Part shown: in pieces, positions 1 through 5,608 of the stretch
Layout: the number at the start of each line of letters is the position of its first letter
Position numbering within the stretch: the stretch's first letter is position 1
Source: CAYJDR01 sp964368965
GTDB lineage: Bacteria > Chrysiogenota > Deferribacteres > Deferribacterales > Mucispirillaceae
Direction: 5' to 3'
DNA: 5,608 nucleotides
Assembly (NCBI GenBank): GCA_964368965.1
Contig: CAYJDR010000079.1
Coordinates: 1-5,608 of the forward strand
Notes under the pieces: generated by a model
Databases searched by the model: none
Told to the model about the DNA's origin: nothing
The model's input: only the letters and a program-made list of their open reading frames with translations
Position numbers and translations under genes: made by a program

Positions 1-873
1 ATCTCGGACATAAGATTTTTGAAACATCTTGAAAGCTTAGAGATTTTAAACATAGCCCACAACGATATTGATGATTTATCGCCATTATCACAATTAAAAA
101 ACTTAAAACAGTTAGACATAGGCGGAAATAATATACATAATATTATGCCATTAGCAGAGCTTACAAACCTAGAAGAGCTTAATTTATACAACCTAGACAT
201 TGCTGATTTATCAGCGTTGCAAAATATGAAAAAACTGAAAACACTTGATATTCATGACACAAATTGTGATATATCAGCACTTAGTATGTTGCCAAACTTA
301 GAAAGTATACGTGCATTTAATGCAAAAGGTATTAAAGATTTAAGCGTATTTGAAAATGTTACAGCTTTAAAATCATTAAATATTAGCTTCACAAGCATTA
401 CTGACATTGAGCAAGTTAAAAACTTTAGTAACCTAGAAAGTTTGTCAATAGATGGTACACAAGTTACTGATATTTCGCCACTTATAAACAACCTGAATTT
501 GAAAAGCTTATCTATTAGCTATACACAAATTAAAGATTTATCGCCTATTTCAACGCTTAAAAATTTAGAATCGTTCTCTGCAAACGGCATAAACACCCCC
601 GATTTAAACTACCTAAAAGAGCTAATAAATTTAAAAGAGCTTTTCTTACAAGAAAGCACGGAACGCATTACAGATATCACGCCACTTGAAAATTTAATTA
701 ATTTAAAAACACTAGATATTTCAGATAATAACATTAAAGACCTATCGCCATTACTAAATTTATTAAAACTAACCTCGCTTGATTATTCAAGAAATAGCTA
801 TACTCAAGAACAACACGAAAAAGTAAGAAATACATTAAATTTAATTAGATTAAATATGCCACATACATATTAA
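1..873 (+). CDS. Internalin-type leucine-rich repeat protein, 5'-truncated by the window edge
   Basis: The visible 290 codons are almost entirely 22-residue LRRs of the pattern xNLxxLxIxxxxIxDLSPLxxL. A partial repeat (ISDIRFLKHL) is followed by 11 full repeats and a C-terminal cap (about 30 residues after LDYSRN). The frame is open to base 1. The first in-frame start-like codon, TTG at 19, is not credible: it has no Shine-Dalgarno, lies inside a repeat, and aligns with Leu38 of the next gene's product. By that alignment about 31 residues are missing upstream. The product is probably a curved solenoid for protein binding in the cytoplasm, but its partner is unknown and an N-terminal signal cannot be excluded because the start is missing. 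One repeat is lengthened to 24 residues (the QESTERI segment), as in the neighbouring paralogue. It is the first visible gene of a tight operon with the next LRR gene, whose ribosome binding site overlaps this stop codon. Confidence 0.9.
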   Translation: MSDIRFLKHLESLEILNIAHNDIDDLSPLSQLKNLKQLDIGGNNIHNIMPLAELTNLEELNLYNLDIADLSALQNMKKLKTLDIHDTNCDISALSMLPNLESIRAFNAKGIKDLSVFENVTALKSLNISFTSITDIEQVKNFSNLESLSIDGTQVTDISPLINNLNLKSLSISYTQIKDLSPISTLKNLESFSANGINTPDLNYLKELINLKELFLQESTERITDITPLENLINLKTLDISDNNIKDLSPLLNLLKLTSLDYSRNSYTQEQHEKVRNTLNLIRLNMPHTY

Positions 874-880
874 AGGAGAA
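872..880 (+). promoter_or_regulatory. Strong Shine-Dalgarno for the second LRR gene
   Basis: AAAGGAGAA overlaps the TAA stop of the upstream gene and ends four bases before the ATG at 885; the AGGAG core is six bases from that ATG. It fixes the start of the 590-residue LRR protein and implies co-transcription, and possibly coupled translation, of the two LRR genes. Confidence 0.85.
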
Positions 881-884
881 TAAC

Positions 885-2657
885 ATGGCAGGCACAATAA
901 CAATTTTAGAAAAAACATTTACTATTGAAGAAGCAAAAAATATAAAAGAGTTAGAGCTTGATAGAAATGATGATGAACTTACTGATATTAACTTTTTAAA
1001 ACATTTTGAAAGTTTAGAAAAACTAGATTTAATGTTCAATGACATCAGTGATTTAACACCTATTTCACACTTGACAACTTTAAAAGATTTAAACATTGGC
1101 GTAAATAAAAAAATAAAAGATTTATCACCATTAGCTAATTTAATTAATTTGGAAAAATTAAATCTATATCATTGTAAAGCAAGTGATTTATCGCCAATTA
1201 AAAACCTAAAGAAATTAAAAGAGTTAGATCTTGGAGCTACTGAATTTGATGACTATAGCGTGCTTGCAGAGTTGACTAATTTGGAAAATTTAACTCTACT
1301 GTTTGCAGACATTAATGATATTAAATGCCTCTCAAATTTAACGAATCTTAAACGCTTACGATTAGACAGCACAGGCATAAAAAACATTAAACCACTTGAG
1401 AAATTAACTAATCTTGAGCATTTATATATTAGCGGAACAAATGTTACTAATATTGCACCTCTAAACAATTTAATTAATTTGAAAACGCTAGACATAGATG
1501 AGCTTAAATTAAAAGATATTTCCCCATTATCAGCATTGGTAAACCTTGTAGAACTTGGCGCATCATATGTAAACATGCAAGACCTAAGCCACATAAAAGG
1601 GCTTACAAAGCTGCGTGAACTCGACCTTTACCAAAGCACAAAGCGCATAATTGATGTCAGCCCACTTGCAGATTTAGTAGAGCTTGAGGAATTAGATTTA
1701 AGATTAAATAAAATCACAGATATAACATCTTTGAAAAAATTAACTAAATTAAAAAAACTTTTACTTGAGCGAAATAATTTAACAACACTTAATGGCATCG
1801 AAGACTTACAGGCACTTGAAGAACTTGATGTTGCAGAAAATAAATTAAAAGATATTTCAGCGTTAAATAAAATGGTGAAATTAAATAAATTAAATTTAAA
1901 ATTTAATAAAATAAAAGATATTTCTGTAATTAGTGATTTAATTTTATTAAAAGAATTTCATGCACCTTGGACGACGCTAAAAAATGCTGATGACTTTGCA
2001 AGATTAATAAACCTTGAATTTTTAGATGCTGGAATAGGTGGAAGTGTCGACGGTTTAAAAAATGCAACAAAACTTAAATCGCTCTCTCTTCGTGACATAA
2101 GCACTGCTGATTTAAGCATATTTGACAACATGAAAGATTTAGAAAACATTACGCTCTATAGCAAAAGTGAGCAAGTAACAGATTTATCATGGATTAATGG
2201 TTTATCAAAATTAAAAACACTTACACTCTACATGAACGTTACAAATTTAGACTTTGTATCAGAGCTCAGATCACTCGAAAAAATAATTGTACAAAGTGCA
2301 ACAAATACACCTGCATTAGCAGATATTTCAGGTTTAAAAGAGGTTACCTCACTAAAAAAAATACTATTTTACAAACAAAATATCAGCGATATATCTGCAC
2401 TCGAAAAATTAACTAACTTAGAAATTTTAGAATTATATCATAATAAAATCGTTGATGTAACACCACTTAAAAATTTAATTAATTTAAAAAAGTTGTCGCT
2501 AGATGGTAACGAAATTAGAAATGTTGAAGCACTCGCTGGGCTTATAAATATCAATAAAATCAACATTATGCGAAACTATATTAAAGACACTAGCCCTGTT
2601 GACAACCTAAGGCAATATAACCCTTACACATGCTTGACACATGGGCAAAATGTATAG
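885..2657 (+). CDS. Large cytoplasmic leucine-rich repeat protein (about 25 internalin-type LRRs)
   Basis: This 590-residue protein has a short N-terminal lead (1-18) and then about 25 consecutive LRRs from residue 19 to 575. Eighteen are exactly 22 residues, of the form xNLxxLxLxxNxIxDISPLxxL. A short tail (576-590) follows, with no anchor or effector domain. There is no hydrophobic signal peptide, so unlike secreted internalins it is expected in the cytosol. Repeats at about 353-487 are irregular (20, 21, 24 and 26 residues) and lose the usual Asn. This patch may be a specialised surface or a decayed part of the array. The protein is a paralogue of the upstream product: both have [IL]xDIxFLKHxESLExL early on and a lengthened repeat (here 241-264, with QSTKRI). 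The start is secure from its Shine-Dalgarno. It ends with TAG 12 bases before the next gene and in the same frame. The role is probably protein-protein binding; the ligand is unknown. Confidence 0.92.
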   Translation: MAGTITILEKTFTIEEAKNIKELELDRNDDELTDINFLKHFESLEKLDLMFNDISDLTPISHLTTLKDLNIGVNKKIKDLSPLANLINLEKLNLYHCKASDLSPIKNLKKLKELDLGATEFDDYSVLAELTNLENLTLLFADINDIKCLSNLTNLKRLRLDSTGIKNIKPLEKLTNLEHLYISGTNVTNIAPLNNLINLKTLDIDELKLKDISPLSALVNLVELGASYVNMQDLSHIKGLTKLRELDLYQSTKRIIDVSPLADLVELEELDLRLNKITDITSLKKLTKLKKLLLERNNLTTLNGIEDLQALEELDVAENKLKDISALNKMVKLNKLNLKFNKIKDISVISDLILLKEFHAPWTTLKNADDFARLINLEFLDAGIGGSVDGLKNATKLKSLSLRDISTADLSIFDNMKDLENITLYSKSEQVTDLSWINGLSKLKTLTLYMNVTNLDFVSELRSLEKIIVQSATNTPALADISGLKEVTSLKKILFYKQNISDISALEKLTNLEILELYHNKIVDVTPLKNLINLKKLSLDGNEIRNVEALAGLININKINIMRNYIKDTSPVDNLRQYNPYTCLTHGQNV

Positions 2658-2669
2658 AGAAAAAACTAT

Positions 2670-3869
2670 ATGAATTTAGAAGATAGCTTAAATAAATTAA
2701 TTAATAATTGCGAGTGGCAAAAAGCAATAAAGCTTTATACAAAATCAGGCGAAAGTGTAAAAACTCCTGATGTAAAATCGCTAATTACTGTTGCATATAA
2801 CAATTTTCGCAATAATGAACACTGGCAAAAATCCGTCGAGATTTTAACATCTATCGAGGGGCAAACTAGCAACGAGTTAAAGCGTTTATATCGCTTAGCA
2901 TATGCTTATTGGCAACTAAATTATTTTGAAAAATGTATTGATACTGCGAACATTGCTATAACTCTGGCAAAAATTAATCCTGAGCTTGATGTCGATAGCA
3001 ATGCAAAGGATTGCAAAATGTTTAGAAAAGAGTGTCAAAATAAACTAGATGCAATCGCTAAGTATAACACAAGGGTCTACACTAACGAAGATATTGATAA
3101 AGTAATTGCAAAAATGCGTGAACTTCACGGCATTTTGTATAACGCAGTAACGCTGACAAGTGCTAAACACACCGTGTATGATAGCAAAGTAGGTGGCGTG
3201 CCATATAACCCAGAGGGTTTTAATTACCCAACGACAAAAGAAGGCAAACCAATGCGTTTACTCGCTCAAATAAACCTTGATGAAATGCCAGCGTTGCCAC
3301 ATTTTCCGACAACTGGTATGTTGCAATTTTATTTGCAATCAGATAATGGTGGCATTTATAACGCTGAGCAAGAATATAGTGTAATTTACCATGAAGTTAT
3401 TGATAAAAGTGTTACGCAACAACCACTTGCAAAAGATGTTTATTCTGACTTTACTGACTTTCCATTCCATGATGATTTTTGCAGAAAAATAGAATTTGAG
3501 CAAAAAGCAGAAATATTAATTTACGGTGATGATGAATTTAATGACGTATTTGAAAAAGCATTTAAAGAAGTTTTAAATGAAAATATCACATATGATGAGT
3601 TATATGAAAAAGACCAACAATCGTTCGAGCGTATCATGAATGCAAACTGCACCTATGATTGCAGGATAGCAGGCTCTGCTGATTTTGCACAAGAGCACCT
3701 TGATACTGCTGAAAAAAATATCCAATTATTTCAACTAAATAGCCCATTTTTTAATGATGATGAATACATCAACTGGGGCGATGACGGGCTTTGCCATTTC
3801 TTCATAAAGCAAGATGATTTAGTGAACAAAAAATTTGACGATATACTTTTTTGCTGGGACTGTTATTAA
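2670..3869 (+). CDS. TPR-like/YwqG-family (DUF1963) fusion protein
   Basis: The protein has 399 residues in two parts. Residues 1-130 are helical, with three similar hairpins beginning near W16QKAI, W52QKSV and F86EKCI; the 34-36 residue spacing suggests degenerate TPRs. Residues about 138-399 match the YwqG/DUF1963 family, whose Bacillus subtilis member is roughly this length. The markers are SKVGGVPYNPEGFNYP (172-187), GKPMRLLAQINLDEMPAL (192-209), FPTTGMLQFYL (212-222), RIAGSADFAQ (332-341) and the C-terminal INWGDDGLCHFFI (367-379) followed by WDCY. YwqG has no established biochemical function; in B. subtilis ywqG lies near a polymorphic-toxin locus (from memory). The Shine-Dalgarno is weak (GAG at 2657-2659, ten bases upstream), so translation may depend on coupling to the LRR gene 12 bases before. 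The two genes share one frame, so stop readthrough would yield a fusion. Domain assignment is confident; the role is unknown. Confidence 0.88.
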   Translation: MNLEDSLNKLINNCEWQKAIKLYTKSGESVKTPDVKSLITVAYNNFRNNEHWQKSVEILTSIEGQTSNELKRLYRLAYAYWQLNYFEKCIDTANIAITLAKINPELDVDSNAKDCKMFRKECQNKLDAIAKYNTRVYTNEDIDKVIAKMRELHGILYNAVTLTSAKHTVYDSKVGGVPYNPEGFNYPTTKEGKPMRLLAQINLDEMPALPHFPTTGMLQFYLQSDNGGIYNAEQEYSVIYHEVIDKSVTQQPLAKDVYSDFTDFPFHDDFCRKIEFEQKAEILIYGDDEFNDVFEKAFKEVLNENITYDELYEKDQQSFERIMNANCTYDCRIAGSADFAQEHLDTAEKNIQLFQLNSPFFNDDEYINWGDDGLCHFFIKQDDLVNKKFDDILFCWDCY

Positions 3870-3899
3870 TAAGTAGAGCTTTTGATGGCTCTACTTATT
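3868..3899 (+). terminator. Probable intrinsic terminator between convergent operons
   Basis: The arms 3868-3879 (AATAAGTAGAGC) and 3888-3899 (GCTCTACTTATT) form a perfect 12-bp inverted repeat around an 8-base loop. It starts within the TAA stop of the YwqG-type gene and is followed by TAAATTAACTATCTTTT, which is only moderately T-rich. Being symmetric and lying between two gene ends (3869 on plus, 3920 on minus), it could end transcription from both sides. The lack of a long uninterrupted T tract keeps confidence moderate. Confidence 0.68.
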
Positions 3900-3919
3900 T
3901 AAATTAACTATCTTTTACA

Positions 3920-4441
3920 CTATGCTAAAATAGCTTCAACTTCGCTTAAAAATTCACTATTTTCTTTTATGTCACCCGCTTGGCTTGCTACAGCATATTT
4001 ATAAAACATAATTTCCCAATCTAAGTATTCGCTTATGCACTTAAACTGCTGATGTATCAACTCATACTGTGGAGCATCTAGCGCATCAGCACCCACTGAT
4101 ATCAAGCCTATTTTTTTGCCTTTTAAGCCTTCCATATTGCTATACATTTTATCCATAACCAGTTTTAATTGAGCTGTTACACCAAACCAATATACAGGCG
4201 TTGCAAACACTATCATATCTGCGTTGACTAGCTTTTGTATTAAGCTATTTGTTTCATCTACTAGCACGCATTTACTGCCATTCACTAAACATCGCTTGCA
4301 GCCTGTACATGCAAGTATCTTTACTTTCGACACATCAACAACCACAACATTATGACCACTTGCACCACCCACAAGCTTATCAATAATTATTTTTGTGTTG
4401 CCGTTCTCTCTCGGACTCCCGTTTAATACTAAAATATTCAT
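3920..4441 (-). CDS. Flavodoxin-fold NAD(P)H-dependent FMN reductase, iron-sulfur flavoprotein type
   Basis: This 173-residue protein belongs to the flavodoxin-like/NADPH-dependent FMN reductase superfamily. It opens with the first beta strand (MNILVLNGSP) and the FMN phosphate loop GSPRENGNT (8-16). A second flavin-site signature, TPVYWFGVTAQLKLVMDK (81-98), follows. Four cysteines at 45, 48, 51 and 58 form C-x2-C-x2-C-x6-C, within the compact C-x2-C-x2-C-x4-7-C pattern of archaeal and clostridial iron-sulfur flavoproteins (Isf), which bind a [4Fe-4S] cluster. It may therefore carry FMN plus a cluster and act in electron transfer or in oxygen or peroxide detoxification in an anaerobe; this is inferred, not shown. 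The ATG has a strong ribosome site. It is the second gene of a minus-strand operon, 15 bases after the zinc-ribbon gene. It ends with TAG, with a second in-frame TAG four codons on. Fold assignment is sure; substrate is unknown. Confidence 0.92.
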   Translation of the reverse strand: MNILVLNGSPRENGNTKIIIDKLVGGASGHNVVVVDVSKVKILACTGCKRCLVNGSKCVLVDETNSLIQKLVNADMIVFATPVYWFGVTAQLKLVMDKMYSNMEGLKGKKIGLISVGADALDAPQYELIHQQFKCISEYLDWEIMFYKYAVASQAGDIKENSEFLSEVEAILA

Positions 4442-4445
4442 TTCT

Positions 4446-4453
4446 CTCCCCCT
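4446..4453 (-). promoter_or_regulatory. Shine-Dalgarno of the FMN reductase gene
   Basis: On the minus strand AGGGGGAG ends four bases before the ATG at 4441. It sits in the 15-base gap after the stop of the zinc-ribbon gene, leaving no room for a separate promoter outside that coding region and supporting a two-gene operon. Confidence 0.75.
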
Positions 4454-4456
4454 AAT

Positions 4457-5563
4457 TTATGTTTGTTGGTGTAGCATTGCTATTTTTTTGCAATCTGTAC
4501 AGATGTTTATATATGCGTTGCCCTCGTAGTACTCTATCAAATTGTCCCATTCTATTTGTGCAAGGTATTTCATAGGTTTTCCGCAATCTGGGCAGATAAT
4601 TAATTCGCAATCTTGTATCCAGTTCCCAAACCCGCCGATAGACGAGCCACCATCATCATAGGCAGAATACCTTAGCGGAACTTGCTTGCCTAGTGCATAC
4701 GTGTTTAATAAGAGCGTTTCAATATCTTCTTTAGGCATTACATAGCCAAAGTCTTCATAGTTTTCGCTAGTGATGACCGCGCTTTCACCATCTATCTCGT
4801 ATGTGCAAAATAGTCTATCATATAAAACGCAGTTAGGGCAACAAGTCGCTTTTATTTTCCCATTGATACCCAAAAATTGCATACGTTTATCATTGCCATT
4901 TATTTCAATTAAATTAATTAATTCTGTGCCACAATTTTCGCAAACGCCGTCCGCTTTAGTCATTATTTTTACGGGGCTATTTAATTTTTCCCCATTTGTG
5001 CTTTTAATAATTGGGTAGCAAACATCATAAGATGTTTTTACAAAATTATATTCGCTATCATAGCTCCAGCCACCTTCATGTGCATAATATGAAGGGTTTA
5101 CGTGTAACTTTTTTCGCCATTTGCGAGGGTTTTTATCTAACTCTACAAATGTATTAAAGACTTTTTCGCCACCAATTATTGATAAACAGCACAGAAGTTG
5201 GCTTGCTGTGGAGGACTCTGTTTCCTCGTCTTTTACCATATTAATCATTTCATCAATAATATTTTCAGAGCAATTTTTATATATTGTTCGAGGGTAAAAT
5301 AATTTATTTTCAAAAGCTATTTTTGATATTTCGCTTGTGTCAATATCTCTAAGTGTGACAAGTAGTTGGAATGTGTTTAATAATTTATCTAAATCTTTTT
5401 TATCATTTATTTCTTCGCAAATTAATTTAATTTTTTCATCAATTTCTTTTTCGGAAAGTGCTAATATTTCTTTACGTGCATTTTCTACACGACATTTATA
5501 ACATATGCCATCAAAATAAATCTCACTGCCACACTGTGTGCATTGTTTCGCTTTTCTAGTCAT
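4457..5563 (-). CDS. Uncharacterised protein with three CxxC-pair (zinc-ribbon) modules and a YwqG-like C-terminal motif
   Basis: Three pairs of C-x2-C knuckles are visible in these 368 residues: C8/C11 with C21/C24, C208/C211 with C242/C245, and C324/C327 with C355/C358, each consistent with a zinc ribbon. Residues about 35-150 look helical and possibly HEAT-like (SQLLCCLSIIGGEKVFNTF, 121-139). They are followed by a conserved-looking stretch, KWRKKLHVNPSYYAHEGGW (148-166). The third ribbon is embedded in IGGFGNWIQD...CPDCGKPMKYLAQIEWD (309-340). This resembles the GG...GKPM..LAQI element of YwqG/DUF1963 proteins, including the one in the convergent operon. No enzymatic motif is recognised; from memory, similar uncharacterised proteins are widespread in Bacillota. 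It is probably cytoplasmic and is the first gene of an operon with the flavoprotein. The ATG at 5563 is chosen for its ribosome site and because the first ribbon begins right after it. The frame stays open to the window's right edge (15 further codons), so a longer N-terminus is not strictly excluded. Confidence 0.85.
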   Translation of the reverse strand: MTRKAKQCTQCGSEIYFDGICYKCRVENARKEILALSEKEIDEKIKLICEEINDKKDLDKLLNTFQLLVTLRDIDTSEISKIAFENKLFYPRTIYKNCSENIIDEMINMVKDEETESSTASQLLCCLSIIGGEKVFNTFVELDKNPRKWRKKLHVNPSYYAHEGGWSYDSEYNFVKTSYDVCYPIIKSTNGEKLNSPVKIMTKADGVCENCGTELINLIEINGNDKRMQFLGINGKIKATCCPNCVLYDRLFCTYEIDGESAVITSENYEDFGYVMPKEDIETLLLNTYALGKQVPLRYSAYDDGGSSIGGFGNWIQDCELIICPDCGKPMKYLAQIEWDNLIEYYEGNAYINICTDCKKIAMLHQQT

Positions 5564-5571
5564 TATATTAT

Positions 5572-5578
5572 CGCCTCT
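5572..5578 (-). promoter_or_regulatory. Shine-Dalgarno supporting the start of the zinc-ribbon gene
   Basis: On the minus strand AGAGGCG ends eight bases before the ATG at 5563. The match is moderate, but it matters because the frame is open beyond this ATG to the window edge. It is the only in-window evidence that translation begins here. Confidence 0.6.
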
Positions 5579-5608
5579 ATCATTCTGACACGTAGTCGTT
5601 ATTCTTTT

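Noticed and set aside
19..21. TTG as the start codon of the first LRR gene
   Set aside because: The frame is open to base 1, the preceding codons continue the LRR pattern, no Shine-Dalgarno precedes it, and it aligns with an internal Leu of the paralogue. The gene is 5'-truncated instead.
252..2149. Antisense open frames opposite the LRR genes (252-491, 845-1096, 1253-1594, 1958-2149 on minus)
   Set aside because: They are mirror images of the repetitive LRR coding sequence, with Ser/Phe/Leu-rich translations and no recognisable domain; the strongly supported sense genes explain this DNA.
2655..2657. TAG recoded as an amino acid (for example pyrrolysine), making one LRR-YwqG gene
   Set aside because: TAG also ends the FMN reductase gene, backed by a second TAG, and both flanking proteins look complete. 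No recoding signal or machinery is visible. Kept only as an in-frame curiosity.
1..2657. Regularly spaced repeats as a CRISPR array or satellite
   Set aside because: The roughly 66-base periodicity is the 22-codon LRR unit in one open frame; the repeats are degenerate at DNA level and there are no unique spacers.
4908..4926. AT-rich word (AATTAAATTAATTAATT) as an operator or origin element
   Set aside because: It lies inside the zinc-ribbon gene and encodes ELINLIEI; similar words are frequent in this AT-rich DNA.
4770..5018. Open frame on the plus strand opposite the zinc-ribbon gene
   Set aside because: It lies wholly inside a gene with clear conserved motifs on the other strand; its hydrophobic look comes from the antisense of polar codons.
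5562..5567. TATAAT on the minus strand as a -10 promoter box
   Set aside because: It overlaps the ATG of the zinc-ribbon gene, so it could not drive that gene with its Shine-Dalgarno; in AT-rich DNA such hexamers are expected by chance.
5563..5583. Six-codon minus-strand ORF (MIEAII) whose TAA overlaps the zinc-ribbon gene's ATG
   Set aside because: It has no convincing ribosome site, its frame is closed shortly upstream, and the peptide is too short to support as a gene or leader.

Overview
The window is AT-rich and gene-dense. It holds five protein-coding genes in two convergent clusters and no RNA genes, mobile elements or CRISPR arrays. The base composition, the AGGAG-type ribosome binding sites, the internalin-type leucine-rich repeats (LRRs) and an iron-sulfur-flavoprotein-like gene together suggest a low-GC, probably anaerobic Bacillota (Clostridia-like) genome. 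No taxonomic marker is present, so this placement is tentative. None of the five proteins shows a signal peptide, membrane segment or cell-wall anchor in the part visible here, so the window looks entirely cytoplasmic.

Plus strand, 1-3869: a tight three-gene run. The first gene encodes an LRR protein whose 5' end lies off the left edge. Eleven bases after its stop, behind a strong Shine-Dalgarno, comes a 590-residue protein made almost wholly of about 25 LRRs. The two are clear paralogues. Twelve bases further on is a 399-residue protein with an N-terminal TPR-like helical part and a C-terminal YwqG/DUF1963 domain. The second and third genes share one reading frame, separated only by a TAG stop and four codons. 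A perfect 12-bp inverted repeat that begins inside the last stop codon probably ends the transcript.

Minus strand, 5563-3920: a two-gene operon. The first gene encodes a 368-residue protein with three Cys-x2-Cys pair modules (probable zinc ribbons), a helical middle and a C-terminal segment that shares a GG...GKPM..LAQI motif with the YwqG-type protein of the opposite operon. The second, 15 bases downstream, encodes a flavodoxin-fold FMN reductase with a compact four-cysteine motif typical of iron-sulfur flavoproteins.

The pairing of cytosolic LRR scaffolds with YwqG/DUF1963-type proteins resembles an accessory or 'immunity-island' cluster more than metabolism. That is inference. No toxin, nuclease or other effector is visible in the window, so a defence or immunity role is a hypothesis only.
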